Below are positions 36,071 to 44,169 of a DNA stretch of 64,000 nucleotides, piece by piece; the stretch's first letter is position 1; each line of letters opens with the position of its first letter. Position numbers and translations under genes: made by a program. Origin of the DNA: Halothece sp. PCC 7418 (lineage in GTDB: Bacteria > Cyanobacteriota > Cyanobacteriia > Cyanobacteriales > Rubidibacteraceae); NCBI RefSeq assembly GCF_000317635.1, contig NC_019779.1, positions 682,001-746,000 of the forward strand, written 5' to 3'. The notes beneath the pieces are model-generated. The model saw only the letters and a list, made by a program, of their open reading frames with translations. It was not told the origin of the DNA and searched no databases.

Positions 36071-36147
36071 AGGAGCGCAGTGAGGTGAAAGTCTCATGCT
36101 GCGTTTTGAAGACCAGTCTGGAGGGTGACCTTCAGGCTGAGTTTAAT
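36071..36147 (+). ncRNA. group II intron domains V and VI
   Basis: Domain V: GAGCGCAG..GAGG-TGAAA-..CTC..CTGCGTTTT, the conserved 34-nt catalytic hairpin with GNRA-like loop (36071-36110). Domain VI follows: CCAGTCTGGAGG-GTGA-CCTTCAGGCTG. The 3' splice site is at 36147. Confidence 0.75.
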
Positions 36148-37110
36148 TACTCAGGAATTGGAGTTCAGTCATCTAAAACGACTTTGTTCACTGCTCACCT
36201 AGAGTTGCCTTTTCAACGAGTTAAAGACCGAATGGAAACCAGGGCGATGATGCGTCGCAATAGAAGGGGAAGACGAATTAATCGTAAATTACCCTTTGAC
36301 CAACGTTCTCACCGTCAGAAACGCTTTAGCAACCGTCGAGGTAACAAACTGCCTCCCAGTATTAAGGCGAACCGACAACTAGAATATCGAGTAGTCAAGG
36401 AATTATCCCAACTTTTTCCGATTACCTCTATCATCTACGAAATTGTTAAAGCGAAAGGGGATAAGGGGTTCTCGCCTGTTATGGTTTCTCAGAAAGTAAT
36501 GACAGAACAGTGGCTACCGAACATTGCTCCCGTCACCGCTAAATACGGTTGGGAAACTTCAAAAAGAAGAGAACTTCTTGGGTTAGAAAAGGATAAACAG
36601 AAATCCAACCAAACCCCTGCTACTCATGCTGTAGATGGTGTGGCTCTAGCTTCCCACGAGTTCTTAAAGTACAAGTTTCTCAAGGGGGATCAGGGCTGGT
36701 TTGAAGGAAGTGTCGAGATAACTAATGCTCCTTTTTCAGTAATTAAGCGACCTCCAGTTAGTCGCCGTCAGCTTCACTTAATGATTCCTGCTAAAGGTGG
36801 AATAAGACGCAAGTATGGAGGAACAGTCACCAGACACGGTTTCCGTAAAGGGGATTATGTTGAAGTGGAACGCAAAGGAATCAAATATCGAGGATGGGTT
36901 TCAGGAGATACAAAAACTCAAATTTCAGTTTCTGATTTTGGTTGGAAAAGGGTCGGACAGTTTTCTGCTAAAAAGACTCAACTGTTAAAACGCTCAACAA
37001 ACTTAATCGTAAATACATCAAATGGGAGGCGTGCTTTCCTGAGGGGAGTAGCGTCTGGGGTTTCCCCAGACGTTTATACGCCCCGTCTCCCGTTAAATCA
37101 AAGATTATAA
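36148..37110 (+). CDS. isrB: IsrB exon 2 (Arg-rich helix, RuvC-II/III, C-terminal domain)
   Basis: It starts at TAC (36148) after the intron and runs 320 codons. YSGIGVQSSKTTLFTAH completes RuvC-I. Next is the Arg-rich bridge (MMRRNRRGRRINRKL, RFSNRRGNKLPPSIKANRQ), RuvC-II Glu in IIYEIVKAKG, and RuvC-III His/Asp in THAVDGVALASHEF. No HNH domain is inserted between II and III, which marks IsrB rather than IscB. The C-terminal part (RRQLHLMIPAKGGIRRKYGG, FRKGDYVEVERKGIKYRGWVSG) is the target-interaction region. The stop falls inside the right-end palindrome. Spliced length would be 385 residues; the last 20-30 may be hairpin read-through. Confidence 0.85.
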   Translation, partial: YSGIGVQSSKTTLFTAHLELPFQRVKDRMETRAMMRRNRRGRRINRKLPFDQRSHRQKRFSNRRGNKLPPSIKANRQLEYRVVKELSQLFPITSIIYEIVKAKGDKGFSPVMVSQKVMTEQWLPNIAPVTAKYGWETSKRRELLGLEKDKQKSNQTPATHAVDGVALASHEFLKYKFLKGDQGWFEGSVEITNAPFSVIKRPPVSRRQLHLMIPAKGGIRRKYGGTVTRHGFRKGDYVEVERKGIKYRGWVSGDTKTQISVSDFGWKRVGQFSAKKTQLLKRSTNLIVNTSNGRRAFLRGVASGVSPDVYTPRLPLNQRL

Positions 37111-37116
37111 CGGGAG
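37041..37116 (+). repeat. right end of the isrB element: hairpin module plus palindrome
   Basis: GAGGGGAGTAG, stem CGTCTGGGG-TTT-CCCCAGACG, TTTATACGCCCCGTC, followed at 37087 by the 30-bp terminal palindrome. The inner hairpin is the partner of the one in the RT gene. Confidence 0.75.
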
Positions 37117-37197
37117 TCTCCAGCACGAAGAAACAGATGAGGTTAATTTGCTGTAGGGGATTTGCTAATAGTTACTAATATGTGCTAACATTAGCTT

Positions 37198-37771
37198 ATG
37201 TCTTATGTTCCTCTTAGAAAAGCAGTTGAAACACCCTTGACTGCACCCCAACACCCTTAGAAAAGAGGCGCGATCAAGGGAAAATCAAATCAATCAGAAA
37301 CGAGGCAGGGCAAAGGTTATTCGACTGCAACTCCTAGATCAAAGGAGCAACTGAAGGGCGCATTATTTGCTACTGTCGCGTCTCCTCCCACAAACAAAAA
37401 GACGACTTATTGCGACAAGAAGCCTACCTCCTCTCCCTCTACCCCGAAGCAGAAGTTATTAAAGACATCGGGTCTGGATCAACTTCAAGCGAAAAGGATT
37501 GCGCTCCTTATTGGACAGACTGCTGCGCGGAGATCAGTTCATCCTTGTTGTTGCCTGTCGAGACCGACTCCTCCGATTCGGATTTGAACTCATCGAATAT
37601 ATGGTTCAGTCCAACGGTGGGAAAATCGTGGTTCTCGAACAATCTGTTCACTGTCCAGAATCAGAACTTACCGCCGATCTTCTCTCCATCATTCACGTCT
37701 TCAGTTGTCGAATGCACGGACTCCGAAAGTACGCTAAGAAGATCAAGCAAGATCAGGATATTCCTAAGTAG
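37198..37771 (+). pseudogene. tnpA: IS607-type serine recombinase TnpA, degraded
   Basis: Frames patched together give MSYVPLRKAVE, then a MerR-like fragment (RRDQGKIKSIRNEAGQRLFD), GRIICYCRVSSHKQKDDLL with the catalytic-Ser motif, LLSLYPEAEVIKDIGSG, and after a shift NFKRKGLRSLLDRLLRGDQF and FELIEYMVQSNGGKIVVLEQ, ending DQDIPK and TAG at 37769-37771. At least two frameshifts and a lost stretch near the start make it non-functional. IS607 TnpA is the transposase that partners TnpB in this family. Confidence 0.8.
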
Positions 37772-37846
37772 TGAGCAAAAACGGATCGTCCGTCATTGGT
37801 TTGGAGTATCGCGGTTTGTCTTTAACCGAACGAAGCCTAGATCCCT
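37764..37846 (+). pseudogene. tnpB: 5' fragment of the IS607 tnpB
   Basis: Overlapping the end of the tnpA relic, the frame LSSEQKRIVRHWFGVSRFVF and NRTK matches the N-terminus of IS607 TnpB proteins. It breaks off within 30 residues, just before the mnmD-like start at 37850. The rest of the element has been deleted. Confidence 0.65.
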
Positions 37847-37849
37847 AAC

Positions 37850-38734
37850 ATGACTTTTACTCCCCAACCGACTGCTGATGGCTCTTATACCTTTTTTTCT
37901 CCTGAGTTTGAAGAAACCTTTCATTCTTTGCGGGGAGCGAAAGAAGAAGCGCAAGAAAAATTTATTATTCCTTGTCAGTTAGCAGAAAAAGCAAAGCACC
38001 ACTCTCAACTGAGCATTCTGGATATTTGCTATGGCTTAGGCTATAACACCGCAGCAGCCATGGAAACGGTTTGGGGGATTAATCCCGATTGTCAGTTAGA
38101 AATCATTGCTTTAGAATCAGATTTGCGAGTTCCCCAAGCAACAACTGAGCATCACCTTTTAGAGCAATGGTCATCTCCTATTCCCCAATTACTGAGCACC
38201 CTAGCCCAAGCCCAGTTTCTGGATCACTCTCATTGTCAAGCTCACCTCTTCATTGGAGATGCCCGAAACACCATTCAAGATGTTATTCAACAAGACTTCC
38301 AAGCAGATGCCATCTTTCTTGATCCCTTTTCCCCGCCTCATTGTCCCCAACTCTGGAGTGTAGAATTTCTTGCTTTAGTGGCTCAATGTCTCGATACCAA
38401 CGGACGACTAGCCACCTATTCTTGTGCAGCAGGGATGCGAACGGCTCTCAGTTTAGCGGGTCTTCATTATACTTCAACAATGGGGATGAATCGGCGTTCG
38501 ACTGTAGCCAGTTGGAATGGTGAAGATTTATCTCCCTTATCACAACTCGATCGCGAACACCAACAGACTCGGGCTGCAATTCCTTACCGTGATCCCAATT
38601 TAGAGGACTCAACAGAGACGATTTTAGAACGTCGTCAACAAGAACAACTGAATAGTAACCTAGAAACGACCAGTCAATGGCGTAAGCGTTGGCGCAAACG
38701 AACCGAAGAATCGAAAGTTGTTGAGTCGTTTTAA
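37850..38734 (+). CDS. mnmD: MnmC/MnmD-type SAM-dependent tRNA methyltransferase
   Basis: The 294-residue protein has a SAM-binding loop LDICYGLGYNTAAAME, acidic residue in LEIIALESD, GDARNTIQDV, and the family motif IFLDPFSPPHCPQLWSVEFL. This matches the methyltransferase half of MnmC (MnmD), which methylates the aminomethyl group on uridine 34 of tRNAs. The FAD oxidase domain of two-domain MnmC is absent, as usual in cyanobacteria. The start follows an IS607 relic whose insertion may have replaced its promoter. The next gene starts inside its 3' end (17 bp overlap). Confidence 0.8.
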   Translation: MTFTPQPTADGSYTFFSPEFEETFHSLRGAKEEAQEKFIIPCQLAEKAKHHSQLSILDICYGLGYNTAAAMETVWGINPDCQLEIIALESDLRVPQATTEHHLLEQWSSPIPQLLSTLAQAQFLDHSHCQAHLFIGDARNTIQDVIQQDFQADAIFLDPFSPPHCPQLWSVEFLALVAQCLDTNGRLATYSCAAGMRTALSLAGLHYTSTMGMNRRSTVASWNGEDLSPLSQLDREHQQTRAAIPYRDPNLEDSTETILERRQQEQLNSNLETTSQWRKRWRKRTEESKVVESF

Positions 38735-40133
38735 GCAGTTTAAGGAAATAAATTATTATCGTTTACCAATTCTATTTATTATTCTTGTTGTTGGCTTTTC
38801 GCTGAACAAAAATCCCTTTCGAGCCTTTAATCCCCCCTCTTCTCCGCCTCCGATTCCTAAGGCGATTAAACTGGAAACATGGCAACAACAGCTTGGGCAT
38901 AAAATGACGACCCTTCGTCAAGAGATTCCCACAGCCAGTCGGGTGGTTGTAGTTCCTGATACCGTAACGTTTCTCCAAGCGATTCAAGACTGGAGTTTAG
39001 AGCAGCGTTATCCGATCTTAATTGCAGATGATTACTATACGCCTCTGTTTCTGAAGCGTTTTCAACCAGAAGAAGTGATTCGAGTTGCTTCCGTGAAAGA
39101 CTCCTTTTTTCAAGACAAAAAACAGCTTATGGAAGAAGCCGTGGCTGCTGCATGGGAGAGTGAAGCAAGCACACTGCAAGAGACTTGGCAGGAGTTAGGA
39201 TGGCAACCCCCAGGAGTGGTAATAACCTCTGTGCATGATTCGGCTGCGGTTGCTGCTGTGGCGTTGGCAGCCGATCGCGGTCAGCCTTTACGCTTTTTAG
39301 AAGGGTACTTTGGCAAGGTGAATCAAACTCTCTCCGCAAAGGGTTGGCAGGTTTTAAATCAGGAAGTGCAAGGGTTAATTGCCAGTACGGGATATGATTA
39401 TCAACAGCTTGGAGATACCATTGATACGATGACTCTAGTGCGGGAGCTTCCTGTAAAGTATCGCAGCCCTAAAAATCGGCAGTTATTAGCGGTGACTGAT
39501 GGTTTGGGAAGACATGAAGACGGACAACGGTACGCGATCGCGGGATGGATTTATGGAAGTGCGGAACGGGCTGTCTATCAAGCGATGTGTGCTATTTTCC
39601 TCGATGCTGATCGTGCCTTGCTTTATGACAGCTATCCCAACACAGAACGCTGGGAGGCTTATCATTTTGAACAAGGAAGTCAACGCTTAGAAAAAATGGG
39701 TCTAATGACAACCGAAATCAAACCTGAACAAGCCAATCAAAAAACGTGGCAAAATCTGACCACCCAACCTTGGAATTATGATTTAATTTTCATGAATTCT
39801 CGGGGGGGCAAAGCAGATTTTGCTGTGGGAAATGGACACGCCTCCGTAGAAGACATTCCCTCTTTAGCGACACCAACCGCAATCCATTTGATTCACAGTT
39901 TTTCTGCGACAACCCCCAATGATGTCAATACGATCGCGGGACGTTGGTTAGATTATGGCGTGTATGCTTATGTGGGGAGTGTTGATGAACCTTATGTCAC
40001 TGGCTTTGTTCCCCCCCACGCGATTATTGCTCGCTTGTCATATCAAGTTCCCTTTTTGGTTTCCGCACGCTATGTGGACACTCCCCCTTGGAAAATTACA
40101 ACCATTGGCGATCCGTTAATGGTCTTCAACTAA
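38718..40133 (+). CDS. membrane-anchored protein of unknown function, possibly caspase/gingipain-like fold
   Basis: The 471-residue frame opens with TTG codons at 38718 and 38721; later ATGs would remove the membrane segment (LPILFIILVVGFSLN). The rest would be outside the cytoplasm. Motifs such as RYPILIADDYYTPLFLKRF, LIFMNSRGGKADFAVGNGHA and HLIHSFSATTPNDVNTIAGR recall C25/clan CD peptidases, with a following AYVGSVDEPYV segment, but I cannot place a clear His-Cys pair. Overlaps mnmD by 17 bp, so coupled translation is likely. No firm family assignment. Confidence 0.6.
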   Translation: MLSRFKQFKEINYYRLPILFIILVVGFSLNKNPFRAFNPPSSPPPIPKAIKLETWQQQLGHKMTTLRQEIPTASRVVVVPDTVTFLQAIQDWSLEQRYPILIADDYYTPLFLKRFQPEEVIRVASVKDSFFQDKKQLMEEAVAAAWESEASTLQETWQELGWQPPGVVITSVHDSAAVAAVALAADRGQPLRFLEGYFGKVNQTLSAKGWQVLNQEVQGLIASTGYDYQQLGDTIDTMTLVRELPVKYRSPKNRQLLAVTDGLGRHEDGQRYAIAGWIYGSAERAVYQAMCAIFLDADRALLYDSYPNTERWEAYHFEQGSQRLEKMGLMTTEIKPEQANQKTWQNLTTQPWNYDLIFMNSRGGKADFAVGNGHASVEDIPSLATPTAIHLIHSFSATTPNDVNTIAGRWLDYGVYAYVGSVDEPYVTGFVPPHAIIARLSYQVPFLVSARYVDTPPWKITTIGDPLMVFN

Positions 40134-40143
40134 GTCGCGGGAG

Positions 40144-40173
40144 TCCCTACGCTCAGCGTAAGCGGCGTAGGGA
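40144..40173. repeat. left hairpin of tnpB element 3
   Basis: Nine-bp stem TCCCTACGC/GCGTAGGGA with the loop core GCGTAAGCG. A hairpin with the same core but a different stem lies at 41449-41477. Confidence 0.65.
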
Positions 40174-40257
40174 GGGATAGCGGGTAATTTGAGACCTCGA
40201 TGGTCGAAAATTACCAAATCTGTTATGATCAAAAACATTCACCTTTTGAAAGCTAAT

Positions 40258-41480
40258 ATGTCTGAAGTCCAAACCGTAACAGTAGCTTGTAAGCTAAAGG
40301 TTAATAATGATGTCGCCAAAGAGATTGACGATACTTTGCTTGCCTTTAGTTCTGCTTGCGATTGGGTAAATCAGAACACTCCTCCGAAAAATGACTAACA
40401 AGACAGCAATGCAGTCATTGGTCTATCAAGAGGTGCGAACTCGGTTTGGGTTGTCAGCCAACTTAGCTATTCAGGCGATTCGGAGAGTTTGCGCTAACCG
40501 AAAAACTGCTAAACAAAAGAATAAGCCAGTTAAAGCATTCTCCCCTACTTCAGCGAGTTATGACGCAAGAATCTTCAGTTTTTAGAGAGAAAGATTGGAC
40601 AGTCTCGATCAAGCTCATAAATAGTCGCCCTCGCTTAGAGTTGTTAATTGGAAACTACCAACGACATTTGTTAAAAGGGAGTAAGCCTACTTCGGCGACT
40701 TTGGTTAAGCGAAAAGATGGGACTTATTACGTCCATATTCAGATTGACCGAGACACCCCCGACCCGACCGAAACTGATCAGGTTTTAGGGGTGGATTTAG
40801 GTAGAACGGATATTGCAACAACATCACAAGGGGAATCCTGGTCTGGGAAACAGATTACGGATAAGCGAAACCATTACCACCAAATGAGAGCAGTTCTCCA
40901 AAGGAAAGCTGTGAAAGGCACAAGAAGTTCTCGGCGAAGATGTCGCCAACTTCAGAAACGGTTGTCAGGTAGAGAGAAACGCTTTCAGAAGTGGGTAAAC
41001 CATAATATTAGTCGGTTGTTGGTTGATAATGCTGTAACCAACAACTTAGTCATTGCGTTAGAAGATTTAACTGGAATTAGAAAGCGTACCAATAAAAACC
41101 CAAGAAGCAAGAAAGATAAGCGACTTGGGAATAATTGGGCGTTTTACCAGTTAAGACAGTTCATCTCTTACAAGTGTGCCTTAAAAGGGGTAAAGCTGGT
41201 CTTTGTTAACCCAGCTTATACCTCCAAGACTTGTTCCCAATGCCTCCATATTGGGGAGAGAAAAGGAAAGCGGTTTTCCTGTGAGCACTGCAAAAATAAG
41301 ATGGACGCTGACCTAAACGGCGCAAAGAATATAGAAGCATTGGGGGCTGTTGTAAACCAGCCTAGAGGCACGGGATTGTCTTGTCGGTTAAGTCTGAACA
41401 GGGAATATGTTCAGCTTAGCTTATTTGACAACTCAGGGCTACAGAAAGCGTCTCGCGAGCGCGTAAGCGGCGAGACGTAG
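40258..41480 (+). pseudogene. tnpB: TnpB of IS200/IS605 type with two homopolymer frameshifts
   Basis: Three consecutive frames add up to one TnpB: MSEVQTVTVACKLKVNNDVA to NTPPK, then MTNKTAMQSLVYQEVRTRF to DARIFSF, then REKDWTVSIKLINSRPRLEL to the end. The breaks are one extra A in A5 (40387-40391) and one extra T in T5 (40579-40583). RuvC Asp (GVDLGRTDIAT), Glu (VIALEDLTGI), zinc ribbon CSQC..CEHC and final Asp (MDADLNGAKNI) are all present. It is dead as written, but would be whole if both indels are errors. Confidence 0.88.
41449..41477. repeat. right hairpin of tnpB element 3
   Basis: Stem CGTCTCGC/GCGAGACG around the core GCGTAAGCG, overlapping the tnpB 3' end. Partner of 40144-40173. 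Confidence 0.6.
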
Positions 41481-41515
41481 TTTACCGAAACAACTCACAA
41501 ACAGGAAGAATAATT

Positions 41516-41872
41516 GTGGCACATTGGTCTTGTATGAAGCACTGCGGTGCTTGCTGTTATCTTAACCCCGATGAGCGAGAGGAACTCGATCGTTATCTCA
41601 CCGCCGAGGAACTGGCTCAATATTACAGTTTAGTGGGTGCAGATGGGTGGTGTATTCATTATGAAAAAGACACCCGCACCTGTGGCATTTATGAACAACG
41701 CCCCAGCTTTTGTCGAGTCAGTGTCCAGAACTTTGAACGGATGTTTGGGGTCACTGAAGAAGACTTTAATGAATTTGCCATTGACTGCTGTTGTGAACAG
41801 ATTGCGAGTGTTTATGGCGAAGACAGTGGGGAGATGACTCGCTATTTAGATCCTGTGGAAGAACCGCGATAG
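41516..41872 (+). CDS. YkgJ-type cysteine cluster protein
   Basis: The 118-residue protein starts at GTG 41516 with AGGAAG upstream. It has the YkgJ (zinc/iron-chelating) cysteine pattern CMKHCGACCYL, GADGWCIHYE, RTCGIYEQRPSFCR and AIDCCCEQI. Such proteins bind a metal cluster; cellular role unknown. The next gene begins 27 bp downstream, so they may share a transcript. Confidence 0.82.
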   Translation: MAHWSCMKHCGACCYLNPDEREELDRYLTAEELAQYYSLVGADGWCIHYEKDTRTCGIYEQRPSFCRVSVQNFERMFGVTEEDFNEFAIDCCCEQIASVYGEDSGEMTRYLDPVEEPR

Positions 41873-41899
41873 AATGGTGCAGAAGATTCAGAGGATTTA

Positions 41900-42256
41900 T
41901 TGAAAGCAGTGACTAAACAGCGCGATCGCGTTTCGACTCAGCCCTCAACCCCAAAAACTCGCCTCTTTCAACAGGGGTTTTCTGCGGTGTTCTTTTCCAC
42001 TTTTGTCACCATTTTTCTGGCAGAAATTGGAGATAAAACGCAGCTAGCAACGCTTTTAATCTCTGCTGAATCGCGATCGCCGTTTGTTGTCTTCTTTGGG
42101 GCTGCTCTCGCTTTAATCATGACTAGTTTAATTGGCGTTCTCTTGGGGCAATGGTTAGCCAAACGCCTTTCTCCTCAACGATTGGAAGTGATTGTCGCAG
42201 GACTGCTTCTGGTCATTGCCGTTTTACTGTTGGGAGATGTGGTTGAAGGGGTTTAA
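41900..42256 (+). CDS. GDT1/UPF0016 half-size manganese/calcium transporter
   Basis: The 118-residue protein has about three membrane helices and the signature EIGDKTQLATLL. A TTG start at 41900 has GAGGA in good position. Full GDT1/TMEM165 proteins carry two such motifs; cyanobacteria often use two adjacent half-size genes that pair to export Mn2+ from the cytoplasm. Only one half is here, so its partner must lie elsewhere or it works as a homodimer. Confidence 0.82.
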   Translation: MKAVTKQRDRVSTQPSTPKTRLFQQGFSAVFFSTFVTIFLAEIGDKTQLATLLISAESRSPFVVFFGAALALIMTSLIGVLLGQWLAKRLSPQRLEVIVAGLLLVIAVLLLGDVVEGV

Positions 42257-42302
42257 GCGATCAGTGATAGTCTAAAAAATAAAGCAATTCATGATTCAGG
42301 TT

Positions 42303-43352
42303 ATGGAATATCGTCAACTGGGAAATACTGACCTACAAGTAAGTCTGATCTGCTTAGGAACGATGACTTGGGGCGAACAAAACACCCCAGAAGAAGGCTT
42401 TGCACAGATGGATTATGCCCTAGAACAAGGGATTAATTTCTTTGATACCGCAGAAATGTATGCAGTGCCACCGAAAGCAGAAACTTATGGACGCACAGAA
42501 GAAATTATTGGGGAATGGTTTCAAAGTCGTAAACAGCGCGATCGCGTGATTCTTGCCAGTAAGGTTGCAGGAAAAACAACAATGGACTGGATTCGTGGGG
42601 GAAATAACCAGCTAGACCGCAAAAATATTACAGAAGCCCTCGAAAATAGCCTCAAACGCCTCAAAACCGATTGTATTGACCTCTACCAACTGCACTGGCC
42701 CGATCGTCCCACCAATCGCTTTGGCAAGCTGGGATTTGCTTATGCAGCAGACGAACTTCCTCCCCATGAAGAAGAAAAAATGCACGAAATCCTCAGCATA
42801 CTAGGAGACTTGATCAAGGCTGGAAAAATACGCGCGATCGGCTTATCCAACGAAAGCCCTTGGGGAGTGATGACCTATCTCCGACTCGCCGAAAAATATA
42901 GTCTTCCTCGCATGGTGAGTATTCAAAATGCTTACAACTTATTAAACCGCAAATTTGAAGTGGGCTTATCCGAAATTGCAGTGCGAGAAAACTGTGGCTT
43001 ACTCGCCTATTCTCCCCTTGCTGCGGGAACATTAACGGGTAAATATTTAGGGGGGAAGATTCCTGCTGGAAGTCGGCGCAGTCTCGATTCCCGCTCTTCT
43101 CGCTACGATAATCCTCGCGCGGAAAGTGCGACCAAAGCCTATTTAGAAGTCGCAAAACGTCATAACTTAGACCCAGCGCAAATGGCGATCGCGTTTGTGA
43201 ATCAACAACCGTTTCTCACGTCCAATATTATCGGCGCAACCAGTATGGAACAGTTGAAAACGAACATCGGGGCAATTCACTTAAAATTGTCGGAAGAGGC
43301 TTTAAAAGATATTGAAGCTGTCCATCAACAACAACCGAATCCTTGTCCTTAA
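42303..43352 (+). CDS. aldo/keto reductase (Tas-like)
   Basis: The protein is about 349 residues from the ATG at 42303 (MEYRQLGNTDLQVSLICLG); an ATG 12 bp earlier is possible. The AKR catalytic tetrad is present: Asp and Tyr in FFDTAEMYAVP, Lys in ILASKVAGK and His in LYQLHWPDR. NADPH-binding region near the C-terminus (SNIIGATSMEQLKTNI). It resembles E. coli Tas and plant chloroplast relatives. Substrate unknown. DUF4230 starts 6 bp after its stop. Confidence 0.92.
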   Translation: MEYRQLGNTDLQVSLICLGTMTWGEQNTPEEGFAQMDYALEQGINFFDTAEMYAVPPKAETYGRTEEIIGEWFQSRKQRDRVILASKVAGKTTMDWIRGGNNQLDRKNITEALENSLKRLKTDCIDLYQLHWPDRPTNRFGKLGFAYAADELPPHEEEKMHEILSILGDLIKAGKIRAIGLSNESPWGVMTYLRLAEKYSLPRMVSIQNAYNLLNRKFEVGLSEIAVRENCGLLAYSPLAAGTLTGKYLGGKIPAGSRRSLDSRSSRYDNPRAESATKAYLEVAKRHNLDPAQMAIAFVNQQPFLTSNIIGATSMEQLKTNIGAIHLKLSEEALKDIEAVHQQQPNPCP

Positions 43353-43358
43353 ACTCCC

Positions 43359-44141
43359 ATGGTACAAACCTCAGAAACCTCGACCCTAGAAAATAGCGGT
43401 TATAGCAGTGAACAACCCTTACCCCCGACAACCTCCCCTGCTTCTATTCCCACTCGCCCTTCCTTCTCCTTTCTGAAAGCCTTTTTACTCATGACCACTG
43501 GGGGTATCACCTTAGTCACTTTGCTGATTTTAATTGGAATTTGGCGGGCAGGAACAGGCTTTTTTAGTTTAGTCGAAAGCCTGTTTAACGCGCCCCCTCC
43601 TCAGCCAGAAGTTGCCATGCCCACGCTGGTAGTGAATCAAATTCAAGGAGTGAGTGATTTAACAACAGCAGTGTTTACCATGGAAGCAATTGTTCCGACC
43701 CAACAAGACCGCAAGTTGGGGAATGTCACCCTCGGGACAACTCGGTTACTTTATATCGCTCAAGGGGAAGTCCGCGCAGGAGTTGATTTAAGCGCCATTA
43801 CCGCAGAAGATATTGTGGTTAATGAAGAAACCGACAGTGTGGTCGTTAATATTCCCAGTGCTGAAATTTTAGACCATAACTTAAATGTCAATCACTCTCA
43901 GGTGTATGACTATGATCGCGGTTTTTTGAATTTAGGTCCAGATGTCGCCCCACAACTGCAAACTTTAGCGCAACAAAAGACCCTCGATAAAGTGTTGAGT
44001 GCTGCGTGTCAGCAAGGAATTTTAGACCAAGCGCGCGATCGCGCACAACTGACAATTAAAGAACTCTTAACCGCCAGTGGCTACAGCAATGTCAAGGTCG
44101 TTTCTGAGGTTTCTGCGAATCACCAGTGCGCGGTAAAATAG
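43359..44141 (+). CDS. DUF4230 membrane-anchored protein
   Basis: The 260-residue protein has a Pro/Ser/Thr-rich cytoplasmic start, one membrane helix (about 45-68) and a DUF4230 domain outside: LTTAVFTMEAIVPTQQD, LLYIAQGEVRAGVDLS and VVNIPSAEILDHNLNV. The repeated beta pattern resembles SPFH/LEA-type scaffolds. Function unknown. It begins 6 bp after the aldo-keto reductase. Confidence 0.8.
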   Translation: MVQTSETSTLENSGYSSEQPLPPTTSPASIPTRPSFSFLKAFLLMTTGGITLVTLLILIGIWRAGTGFFSLVESLFNAPPPQPEVAMPTLVVNQIQGVSDLTTAVFTMEAIVPTQQDRKLGNVTLGTTRLLYIAQGEVRAGVDLSAITAEDIVVNEETDSVVVNIPSAEILDHNLNVNHSQVYDYDRGFLNLGPDVAPQLQTLAQQKTLDKVLSAACQQGILDQARDRAQLTIKELLTASGYSNVKVVSEVSANHQCAVK

Positions 44142-44169
44142 CTTTACATTAGATGGACAACAAGTAACT

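Larger units (their letters stand above)
33563..36147 (+). mobile_element. group II intron, complete, inserted in isrB
   Basis: The 5' end GTGCGATTCG is a standard group II 5' splice site, and the 3' end is ...TTTAAT (AY). The intron is about 680 bp of structured 5' domains, an RT/maturase gene (34245-36038), then domains V and VI. The flanking exons fuse without loss or gain of a base. It inserted between two codons of the most conserved motif of isrB, as is typical for retrohoming introns that target conserved sites of mobile genes. Splicing is predicted, not shown. Confidence 0.85.
33153..37116 (+). mobile_element. IsrB element interrupted by a group II intron
   Basis: An identical 30-bp palindrome (CTCCCGTTA ... 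TAACGGGAG) lies at 33153-33182 and 37087-37116 in direct orientation. Between them are a structured leader, isrB exon 1, a 2585-bp group II intron, and isrB exon 2. Without the intron the element would be about 1.38 kb, a usual size for an IsrB/IS605-like element without tnpA. No target duplication is expected for this class. Confidence 0.75.
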
